A program made the translations under genes and the position numbers. The notes beneath the pieces were generated by a model, which saw only the letters and a list, made by a program, of their open reading frames with translations, had not been told where the DNA came from and did not search any database. From Treponema sp. (lineage in GTDB: Bacteria > Spirochaetota > Spirochaetia > Treponematales > Breznakiellaceae), in contig JAITCL010000010.1 of NCBI GenBank assembly GCA_031283105.1, positions 1-44,889 of the forward strand: 44,889 bases of DNA, written 5' to 3'. Positions 39,419 through 44,889 of this stretch are shown one piece after another (positions within the stretch are counted from its first letter, which is position 1; every line of letters begins with the position of its first letter).

Positions 39419-41692
39419 TTATCCCGCATAATAATTAATCAGACAGCCGTCTATGATAATCTGCCGCTCGGCGTCGGTTAACTCGCCCAGCGACACGGCA
39501 ATTTTTACCGGCTGTTCACCCAGCACATAGCCGGTAATGGTTTCAGTTTTTTCCTGTACGGCTTTTTTAATGCCGGGGAAGAAAATGTAACTGCCGAGGC
39601 TCAGGGCTGATTCATCGCTGATGATAAAGGGAAGAATCCCCCAGTTGATAAGATTCGAGCGGTAGCGTTTGGTGGCATATTCCAGGGCGAAATTCGCCGA
39701 TGCGCCCAGTACCCGCTGACAGGAAGCGGCCTGTTCACGGGCGGAACCGTCGCCGGGTTTGCGGGCAAATATCGCGCTGCCAATGACAAAATCCGCAGAC
39801 CCCAGTCCTGCACAGCCGGGTAACGCCTGTATTTGCTTGAGCAGGGATTCAATTTTTTCTTCACCTGTCCGGCGCATCTGTTCCAGCGACTGCACATTTT
39901 TTGCCCGCCCCACATAAGCGGGGTCTTTGCGGCTTAACGTAAATTCCGCCAAACGCAACGGGTTTGAACGGTATGAGGAAGTCTCGCCCGAGGGAATCAA
40001 TTCATCGGTGGTGGTTACCGGATCGGTAATAAAGCCGGCAATTTGTATTAAAAGATTTTCCGGCAGGGCGGGCATTGTAGGCCAGCCTTTGATGTTGGGG
40101 CCCAATACCAATTCAGTTTCAGGTGATGGTTTGCCATTGCCGTTATAGATCCGCTTATCGTACACGCCTTTGTCAAAAAAGAATTTATATTTGCCAAAGG
40201 GAACATCAAGTTCCGTAGCGGCGGTAATTCTGCCGCCGTTAATCGCGGTGGCGGCGATGGAACGGGCGTCCATCAGCGCCACTGACGCAATTTGCCCTTC
40301 GTTGGGTTTGGAGCCTTCGCGGTTGGGGAAATTGCGTGTCGTGTGACGGATCGAAAGTTCGCCGTTGGCGGGAGTGTCCCCCGCGCCGAAACAGGGGCCG
40401 CAAAAGGCTTCCCGCATAAGAACGCCCGCGCCCATAAAAGTTTCCGCCGCGCCGTTGCGTACCAGTTCAAGGAAAACCGGCTGGCTTTCGGGATACACGC
40501 TCATGGTAAAATTATCATTGCCGGTTGACTTGCCTTTCATAATATCCGCCGCCGCCATGATATTGTCAAATATGCCGCCGGAACAGCCGGCAATAACCGC
40601 CTGATCCGCCCAAACACCACCGTTACGGTATTTGGTTTTCAGGTTGAGATTTAGATTCGGTACACCTAACGCTTTCAATCCGTCTTCTTCGGTTTGCGCC
40701 AAAATGTCACGGGCATTGCGTTGTAATTCTTTTATCGTGTACACATTACTGGGATGAAAGGGCAGGGCAATACACGGTTCAATTTTTGAAAGGTCAACAT
40801 GAATCAGGCCGTCATAATAAGCCGTATCGGCGGGCTTGAGTTCGCGGTAATCCCCGCCTCTCCCCCGTATCTCAAAATAATCCTTAACGGCGGCATCGGT
40901 TTTCCAAATCGACGACCAGCAGGTAGTCTCGGTAGTCATCACGTCAATGCCGCCGCGAAAATCCACCGGCAGTTCCGCAATACCATCGCCGACAAATTCC
41001 ATTACTTTATTTTTCACATAACCGCTTTTGAACACCGCCGCGATTATTGCCAGAGCGGCATCGTGGGGACCGACGCCGGGAACAGGCTTGCCGCTCAGGT
41101 AAACCGCCACTACCTGCGGGCGGGCAATGTCGTAAGTTCTGCCCACCAACTGCTTTGCCAATTCGCCGCCGCCTTCGCCCACCGCCAGAGTCCCCAGCGC
41201 CCCGTAGCGGGTATGGCTGTCGGAACCGAGAATCATTTTGCCGCAGCCGGCCATCATTTCGCGGTTATAGGTATGGATAACGGCAAGGTGGGGCGGCACA
41301 TAAATGCCGCCGTATTTTTTCGCCGCGCTCAGGGCAAACACATGATCATCCTGGTTAATCGTGCCGCCCACCGCGCAAAGGCTGTTGTGGCAGTTGGTCA
41401 GCACATAGGGCATGGGAAACTTTTCCATGCCGCTGGCGCGGGCGGTCTGAATAATCCCCACATAGGTAATGTCGTGTGACGTAAGAGAATCAAATTTAAG
41501 CCGCAAATTTTGCTCATCGCCCTGCGGCGCATTATGCGCGGATAAAATCCCATAGGCGATTGTACCTTTACGGGCTTCGTTCTGGGAAACGGAAACTCCC
41601 GCCTGTTTCAACTTCGCGGCGGCATCAGCATCATCTTTAATAATCTGCGTTCCGTTAATCAGGTACGCCCCGGTATCAAAAATAGTTATCAT
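39419..41692 (-). CDS. Aconitase-superfamily hydratase (YbhJ-like)
   Basis: 757 residues. The aconitase fold is recognisable from GSDSHTRYGALGTLAVGEGGGELA, VIAGCSGGIFDNIMAAADIM and EAFCGPCFGAGDTPANGELSIRHTTRNFPNREGS. The last two carry the three Cys expected to bind a [4Fe-4S] cluster (about residues 370, 432 and 435). Length and motif spacing resemble E. coli YbhJ rather than TCA-cycle AcnA/AcnB, so the substrate may not be citrate. AGGGG precedes the ATG. It is 12 bases downstream of a small secreted-protein gene on the same strand. Confidence 0.85.
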   Translation of the reverse strand: MITIFDTGAYLINGTQIIKDDADAAAKLKQAGVSVSQNEARKGTIAYGILSAHNAPQGDEQNLRLKFDSLTSHDITYVGIIQTARASGMEKFPMPYVLTNCHNSLCAVGGTINQDDHVFALSAAKKYGGIYVPPHLAVIHTYNREMMAGCGKMILGSDSHTRYGALGTLAVGEGGGELAKQLVGRTYDIARPQVVAVYLSGKPVPGVGPHDAALAIIAAVFKSGYVKNKVMEFVGDGIAELPVDFRGGIDVMTTETTCWSSIWKTDAAVKDYFEIRGRGGDYRELKPADTAYYDGLIHVDLSKIEPCIALPFHPSNVYTIKELQRNARDILAQTEEDGLKALGVPNLNLNLKTKYRNGGVWADQAVIAGCSGGIFDNIMAAADIMKGKSTGNDNFTMSVYPESQPVFLELVRNGAAETFMGAGVLMREAFCGPCFGAGDTPANGELSIRHTTRNFPNREGSKPNEGQIASVALMDARSIAATAINGGRITAATELDVPFGKYKFFFDKGVYDKRIYNGNGKPSPETELVLGPNIKGWPTMPALPENLLIQIAGFITDPVTTTDELIPSGETSSYRSNPLRLAEFTLSRKDPAYVGRAKNVQSLEQMRRTGEEKIESLLKQIQALPGCAGLGSADFVIGSAIFARKPGDGSAREQAASCQRVLGASANFALEYATKRYRSNLINWGILPFIISDESALSLGSYIFFPGIKKAVQEKTETITGYVLGEQPVKIAVSLGELTDAERQIIIDGCLINYYAG

Positions 41693-41704
41693 TTTTTTCC
41701 CCTA

Positions 41705-42157
41705 TTAGTAATCAGGACGGTACACAAAAATGGCGGATATTCTGTCCGCATTAAAATTGACGCATAACGAAAGCGGCCACGCGCTGCCGCTCAGTGGGTA
41801 CAGAATATAATCACCCTTATCCTGCGCACCTTCCCCCAAAACCAGCAGGGCGACCGCTTTAACATCGCCAACCTTTATGCCGTAAACAGACTTGATCCCT
41901 ATCTGCCATACCCTGTCCCGGTAAATATAAAAATCCCCTTCATTGTACACAAAAACCACATCATCCTGCCAGTTCTCCGCCCCCCGCGCCGCATACACCG
42001 TCTGCGGCGGGCCAAAACGCCGTACCAAATCATCAACTTTCATGCCGACAAAAGAAATAGGCTCCTCATGCTGCGCCGGTGAAGCGGTCTGCGCCCATAA
42101 CGGCAGTCCTGTTATCAGCAAGACAATGCAGAACAAGGCAACATTTTTTTTTGTCAT
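41705..42157 (-). CDS. Small secreted protein, BamE/SmpA-like in shape
   Basis: 150 residues with a signal peptide (about 1-22, cleavage near LWAQ). The mature domain opens with the pattern FVGMKVDDLVRRFGPPQTVYAARGAENWQDDVVFVYNEG, whose G-x-x-x-D-L-x-x-x-F-G-x-P is like BamE/SmpA domains that assist outer-membrane assembly; the match is by shape only. It continues with YPLSGSAWPLSLCVNF. It precedes the hydratase gene. No Shine-Dalgarno seen. Confidence 0.65.
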   Translation of the reverse strand: MTKKNVALFCIVLLITGLPLWAQTASPAQHEEPISFVGMKVDDLVRRFGPPQTVYAARGAENWQDDVVFVYNEGDFYIYRDRVWQIGIKSVYGIKVGDVKAVALLVLGEGAQDKGDYILYPLSGSAWPLSLCVNFNADRISAIFVYRPDY

Positions 42158-42232
42158 ATTGTTACTTTAATCAAGGAGGGGAGCTTATGCAAGCGGGGGC
42201 AATCCTGTCACAAAGAGCGTTAACAAATATCC

Positions 42233-42269
42233 GATAATTGATTGACAATTATCAGATACCCATTATAAT
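42233..42269 (+). promoter_or_regulatory. Promoter and operator of the Phd/PIN pair
   Basis: TTGACA (42242-42247), 16-base spacer, TATAAT (42264-42269). A perfect inverted repeat GATAATTG-N5-CAATTATC (42233-42253) covers the -35, and CATTATAATG (42261-42270) is palindromic over the -10. This is a typical binding arrangement for an autoregulating antitoxin. Confidence 0.8.
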
Positions 42270-42286
42270 GGACAACAGAGGCAAAC

Positions 42287-42586
42287 ATGGAATTTTTAAG
42301 TGTTCGGGAATTTAGCGCATTTCCGCGCAAAACAAGGGAAACGCTCAAACGCACCGGAAAAATTGTTTTAACCAATAATGGCAAACCTTCAATGCTCGTT
42401 TTTGATATTATGGGACAGGACTTTGAAAACCTTATTGATACGCTGAATCGCGCTGAGGCAATGCGGCTCTTTGAGGATATTCAAATGCAGGCGGTAAGAG
42501 GCGGTTTGAATTCCATGTCGATGGATGAAATAGACGCCGAAGTCGCCGCACAACGCCGAAAAAAAAGGGCGAGCAAGTGCGGCTAG
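42287..42586 (+). CDS. Phd/YefM-family antitoxin
   Basis: 99 residues. The N-terminal fold is Phd-like: FLSVREFSAFPRKTRETLKRTGKIVLTNNGKPSMLVFDI, where KPSMLV is the usual conserved strand. The C-terminal tail (about 60-99; ISxDEID-type acidic then basic) is disordered in appearance and would wrap the toxin. The gene has a strong promoter with an operator-like repeat. Its last codons overlap the toxin start by 10 bases. Confidence 0.88.
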   Translation: MEFLSVREFSAFPRKTRETLKRTGKIVLTNNGKPSMLVFDIMGQDFENLIDTLNRAEAMRLFEDIQMQAVRGGLNSMSMDEIDAEVAAQRRKKRASKCG

Positions 42587-42981
42587 TGCTGGATACCAAT
42601 GTTGTTATCTCGGCATTTATTAGTCCCGGCGGCAAGCCTTCCCAAATTATGAAAATGGTTTTGGAGCGCGGGGCGGAACTGTGTTACAATTCCGTTATTT
42701 TAAGTGAATATGAAAATGTTATGCTACGCCCGAAATTTTCATCAAAAATTAATTCCAGCAGTGTACGCCGATTTATTAACCTTATCAGGAGCATCGGAAT
42801 TTCATTTAACCCTGTTCCGGGTAAGATTAAGTTGCAAGACGAATCTGACCGGGTCTTTTATGATACCGCGCGGGGAAGCGGCTCTGTTTTAATAACCGGC
42901 AATAAAAAGCATTTCCCCAAAGAGTCATTCATTATGCTGCCTGCTGAATTTCTCAAATGGATTGAAAATAATTTGGGGTGA
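42577..42981 (+). CDS. PIN-domain toxin
   Basis: 134 residues from a GTG start at 42577, inside the antitoxin's last codons. The PIN acidic residues are present: Asp in LVLDTNV, Glu in SEYENV, and Asp residues in DESDRVFYDTA, followed by LITGNKKHF. It belongs to the family of putative PIN-type RNases paired with Phd/RelB antitoxins. The overlap with the antitoxin gene implies coupled translation. Convergent with the DUF4418 gene. Confidence 0.9.
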   Translation: MRLVLDTNVVISAFISPGGKPSQIMKMVLERGAELCYNSVILSEYENVMLRPKFSSKINSSSVRRFINLIRSIGISFNPVPGKIKLQDESDRVFYDTARGSGSVLITGNKKHFPKESFIMLPAEFLKWIENNLG

Positions 42982-42993
42982 CTAACACCCCAA

Positions 42994-43398
42994 TCAGGCG
43001 GATGGCTTTTTCATTTCAAAGTAGACTACCAGACCTGCTGAATACGCCAGTAAAATGATGCCTTCGATGGTGAGGACGGGGAAGGCAATCCGGCGGCAGG
43101 CCATTGTCTTTACGCTGCATCCGCCGATAAGAGCGTGGGGAATACCGATAACAATAATGCCGGTCAGGAAAATGCCGATTGTCAGGCCAAGCTGCGTTTT
43201 GGGGTCGGAAAAAGCAAGCAGACAGAGACCCAATGCGGCGGCTAACATTCCCATGCCCATTTCCGCCCGCGCCGACCAATGACACAGAGGGTAAGCGCCG
43301 TCATGCGCGGCACAAACCTTAAACAGAAACTGCGGCCCCAGGGCAATGAACAGACCTAAAAGAATAATGATTATTCCGTAAATTTGTTGTTTTTTCAT
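42994..43398 (-). CDS. DUF4418 family membrane protein
   Basis: 134 residues; the start is placed at 43398, where AGGAG is 5 bases upstream. Four hydrophobic helices (about 7-25, 45-62, 70-92 and 107-128). Paired Cys residues lie in the exported loops: FKVCAAHDGAYPLCHWS and GGCSVKTMACRR. These match DUF4418, whose function is not known. It is the last gene of a unit with two small Cys-rich exported proteins, which suggests a shared redox or metal theme. Confidence 0.82.
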   Translation of the reverse strand: MKKQQIYGIIIILLGLFIALGPQFLFKVCAAHDGAYPLCHWSARAEMGMGMLAAALGLCLLAFSDPKTQLGLTIGIFLTGIIVIGIPHALIGGCSVKTMACRRIAFPVLTIEGIILLAYSAGLVVYFEMKKPSA

Positions 43399-43410
43399 AA
43401 TTACTCCTTG

Positions 43411-43457
43411 CACAAAACAAGCGGCGGCTCCCGTAACTTTACAGCACAGGAACCGCC
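43411..43457 (-). terminator. Hairpin between the Cys-rich lipoprotein and DUF4418 genes
   Basis: On the minus strand GGCGGTTCC (43457-43449) pairs with GGAGCCGCC (43431-43423), including one U-G pair, and is followed by GCTTGTTTTG. It could act as a partial terminator that lowers expression of the DUF4418 gene relative to the two small genes. Confidence 0.55.
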
Positions 43458-43467
43458 ACTGGAATTA

Positions 43468-43686
43468 CTAACAATTACATTTAGTGGTATAGGTGTCTAT
43501 ACAACTATTTTTCTCGCACCAAATAAAATCGCCCTCATCTACGAAATAGCAGTTATTTTTTTGGGGACAGCCTTTACTACCGCCGCCACCGCCACCGCCA
43601 TCATCGCTCTTGCATCCAAGCATAACCAATCCGCCAGCCATCAGTAGGACAACCAAACCTACCATAAAAAATCTTGCTTTCTTCAT
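43468..43686 (-). CDS. Small Cys-rich lipoprotein
   Basis: 72 residues. The signal peptide ends in the lipobox MLGC (Cys about 25), then a poly-Gly tether (GGGGGGG) and a 35-residue tail with six further Cys: KGCPQKNNC, WCEKNSC, KCNC. The number and spacing suggest disulfide bonds or a metal site in a surface-displayed lipopeptide. AAGGAG precedes the ATG. It sits between the 50-residue Cys-rich peptide and the DUF4418 gene. Confidence 0.8.
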   Translation of the reverse strand: MKKARFFMVGLVVLLMAGGLVMLGCKSDDGGGGGGGSKGCPQKNNCYFVDEGDFIWCEKNSCIDTYTTKCNC

Positions 43687-43770
43687 AGAAAGTCTCCTTT
43701 ACCTGCTCTACAGGCGCGGTCTTTTCCCGCCGTCAAATTTATTTGTTTACCCTTTGCAGGGATTAAACAC

Positions 43771-43923
43771 TTAACCGCAAGTACAGACATCCGGGTCCGT
43801 ACAGCAGGAGCCGTCTTCTACACATTCACTGCCCATGCCGGGTCTTGCCGATACATTAATCACCACGGCGGCGGTTAAAATCAGGAGGGCTATCCCCGCT
43901 ATCAGCCATTGGTACTTTTTCAT
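43771..43923 (-). CDS. 50-residue exported Cys-rich peptide
   Basis: A short gene: ATG at 43923, TAA at 43773-43771. A basic N terminus (MKKYQ) and one hydrophobic helix (about 6-25) are followed by SARPGMGSECVEDGSCC and TDPDVCTCG, five Cys in the last 17 residues. AGGAG lies about 9 bases upstream. It has no lipobox, so it is either membrane-anchored or cleaved near NVSA. It is the first gene behind the promoter at 44006-44035 and leads the unit that ends with DUF4418. The 84 bases to the next gene hold a small hairpin (AGGGTAAAC/GTTTAATCCCT). Confidence 0.75.
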   Translation of the reverse strand: MKKYQWLIAGIALLILTAAVVINVSARPGMGSECVEDGSCCTDPDVCTCG

Positions 43924-44005
43924 GCTTCGTTACTCCTTTTTTTGAGAAGGCCAAATTTGCCTATCTTTAGTAGGGTTTTGTTCAAAATTGCCCTATTGAT
44001 TTCAT

Positions 44006-44035
44006 ATAATAGAGCAATGTTGCTCTATATGTCAA
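44006..44035 (-). promoter_or_regulatory. Promoter of the Cys-rich peptide unit with operator palindrome
   Basis: On the minus strand TTGACA (44035-44030), 18-base spacer, TATTAT (44011-44006). The spacer is filled by the inverted repeat ATAGAGCA-ATGT-TGCTCTAT (44009-44028). A further half-site TTGCTCT (44052-44058) lies on the side of the XRE gene. Confidence 0.75.
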
Positions 44036-44080
44036 GTAAAAAGAACCAAATTTGCTCTTTTTTTGAATAAAATAAGCACT

Positions 44081-44428
44081 ATGGACTTCTGGATGAGGCT
44101 CAAAAACGAGATAAAAGCCCAAAATACGACCCAGGAATGGATTGCCGGCAAGATCGGTGTCCCTTTTGGCACATTCAGAAAGTGGATGACCCGCAGGACA
44201 TACCCCAACGTAAAAGAAGGCATTGAAATAGCAAAACTGCTGGAAACATCGGCAGAATATCTGGTAACGGGCGCCGAGCCGCAGGATTTAGATGATACTG
44301 AACGAAAACTAATGACCAGTTACCGGAAGCTCAGTTCCGCCGACCGGGAAAATGTTATTCTGGCGGTAAACGCATGGGCGGGAAAGAATGAATTTTCCGA
44401 CAGGCGGCGAAAGGTAGAAGTTAGGTGA
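44081..44428 (+). CDS. XRE-family transcriptional regulator
   Basis: 115 residues from the ATG at 44081 (a TTG at 44063 would add six residues). Helix-turn-helix at about 8-60 (EIKAQNTTQEWIAGKIGVPFGTFRKWM, EGIEIAKLLETSAEYLVTG), then a C-terminal helix (YRKLSSADRENVILAVNAW). TAAAAT lies 7 bases before the ATG and there is no Shine-Dalgarno. It is divergent from the Cys-rich peptide unit, with 157 bases between the starts and three copies of TGCTCT in the interval, the probable operator. Confidence 0.88.
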   Translation: MDFWMRLKNEIKAQNTTQEWIAGKIGVPFGTFRKWMTRRTYPNVKEGIEIAKLLETSAEYLVTGAEPQDLDDTERKLMTSYRKLSSADRENVILAVNAWAGKNEFSDRRRKVEVR

Positions 44429-44469
44429 AATGTAGGAAAATATTTTGAAAGTATTATATAAAAATATAG

Positions 44470-44498
44470 TTGACAGAATAGAAATAATAAGATAAATT
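44470..44498 (+). promoter_or_regulatory. Promoter of the second MNT gene
   Basis: TTGACA (44470-44475), 17-base spacer, TAAATT (44493-44498), then six bases to the ATG at 44505, so the message is probably leaderless. No Shine-Dalgarno. Confidence 0.65.
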
Positions 44499-44504
44499 CA
44501 AAAT

Positions 44505-44801
44505 ATGAGTCTAAATATTCCACAAAAATATCAAAAAGATATTGAAATTGCTACAAATTTACTCAAAGAAGAAGGTTGTCAATCAATTTATCTGTTTGGT
44601 TCGCTGGTGACTGGAGAAAATCATGACGAATCTGATATTGATATTGGTATAAAAGGACTTCCCAAAGGGAAATTTTTTGAAACTTGTGCAAAAGTATATT
44701 TTGCAGTGGATAATGATATTGATATTGTTGATTTTGATAATAATATAGGTTTTTATACTCTATTAAATAGACAGGGAGAAGTGTTTGAAATTGGACAATA
44801 A
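44505..44801 (+). CDS. MNT-type nucleotidyltransferase (second copy)
   Basis: 98 residues with the motif YLFGSLVTGENHDESDIDIGI, keeping GSxxxG and DxD, and a late Asp in NDIDIVDF. It is AT-rich, unlike the MNT gene at 35414, and its sequence is clearly different, so the two are not a recent duplication. It overlaps the next frame by 11 bases, as expected for an MNT/partner toxin-antitoxin pair. Confidence 0.85.
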   Translation: MSLNIPQKYQKDIEIATNLLKEEGCQSIYLFGSLVTGENHDESDIDIGIKGLPKGKFFETCAKVYFAVDNDIDIVDFDNNIGFYTLLNRQGEVFEIGQ

Positions 44802-44889
44802 TACAAGGGAAAAAATAGAATATGAAATTTCTCGAATTGAAAAATTGTTAAATGACGCAAAGCCGTTATTGGATTTATGTAAATTTAAA
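44791..44889 (+). CDS. Start of the MNT partner gene (partial, runs off the window)
   Basis: A frame opens with TTG at 44791, after GGGAGAA, and stays open for 33 codons to the end of the window: LDNNTREKIEYEISRIEKLL and a further 13 residues. It is entirely helical in character. By position it should be a HEPN-type or related toxin, but too little is present to classify it. Confidence 0.5.
   Translation, partial: MDNNTREKIEYEISRIEKLLNDAKPLLDLCKFK

Noticed and set aside
42187-42237. 16-codon frame with an AGGAGGGG site six bases before its ATG
   Set aside because: The ribosome site is good, but the frame is very short, ends inside the Phd/PIN operator and has no promoter of its own; probably a remnant or chance.
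1-44889. tRNA and rRNA genes, insertion sequences with transposases, integrase genes
   Set aside because: None seen on reading either strand; no transposase, tyrosine recombinase or rRNA-like stretches were recognised, though tRNA detection by eye is unreliable.

Overview
The window looks like part of a spirochaete chromosome, most likely a Treponema-like bacterium of an animal gut. This is inferred from the many lipoproteins with KxxW/GCSDG-type signal peptides, BspA-type (TpLRR) leucine-rich repeat lipoproteins, OmpA-type outer-membrane proteins, a secreted GH5 glycanase, and an integron-like cassette array of the kind known in Treponema denticola. Housekeeping genes are moderately GC-rich. 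The left end (1-2000) and right end (after 44400) are AT-rich and look acquired.

Layout. 1-2020: the end of an integron-type gene cassette array with two near-identical attC-like sites, one degenerate terminal site, a membrane protein, a YbjQ protein and a frameshifted Ntn hydrolase. 2015-4081: purA-uppP. 4265-6140: two paralogous AspA/AstE-family genes. 6179-7315: CsgG-like/outer-membrane protein. 7344-7969: HigB/HigA toxin-antitoxin. 8122-10901: lipoprotein operon, divergent from an XRE regulator (11030) followed by a DUF1016/YhcG nuclease flanked by duplicated regulator 3' ends. 13113-20473: polA, a small secreted protein and a fused purL/purQ carrying an in-frame palindromic insertion. 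20513-22356: DinB protein, lipoprotein, small ORF. 22517-26768: XRE regulator, then an OmpA protein, an OmpA lipoprotein with a long stalk, a lipoprotein and a solute-binding protein. 26828-30045: nfeD, stomatin-like gene, rpoN, hpf. 30259-31745: BspA-like lipoprotein divergent from an XRE gene. 31789-35268: trxB, GH3 (NagZ-like), GNAT. 35414-36134: MNT/HEPN pair. 36183-37775: GH5 lipoprotein. 37776-39310: XRE gene divergent from a second BspA-like lipoprotein. 39419-42157: aconitase-family hydratase and a secreted protein. 42287-42981: Phd/PIN toxin-antitoxin. 42994-44428: DUF4418, a Cys-rich lipoprotein and a 50-residue Cys-rich peptide, divergent from an XRE gene. 44505-end: a second MNT gene and the start of its partner.

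The most distinctive pattern is modular. All five XRE-family regulators are divergently paired, over 119-160 bp, with a gene or operon for lipoproteins or small secreted proteins. Several of the intervening promoters carry a palindrome in or beside the -35/-10 spacer. This resembles a set of independently switched surface-display modules. Other notable items are the attC array, the palindromic element inserted in frame in purL, a set of genes whose start codon lies at the predicted transcription start (candidate leaderless genes), and the regulator 3'-end duplication around the DUF1016 gene. All functional statements rest on reading motifs by eye; no database search was run.
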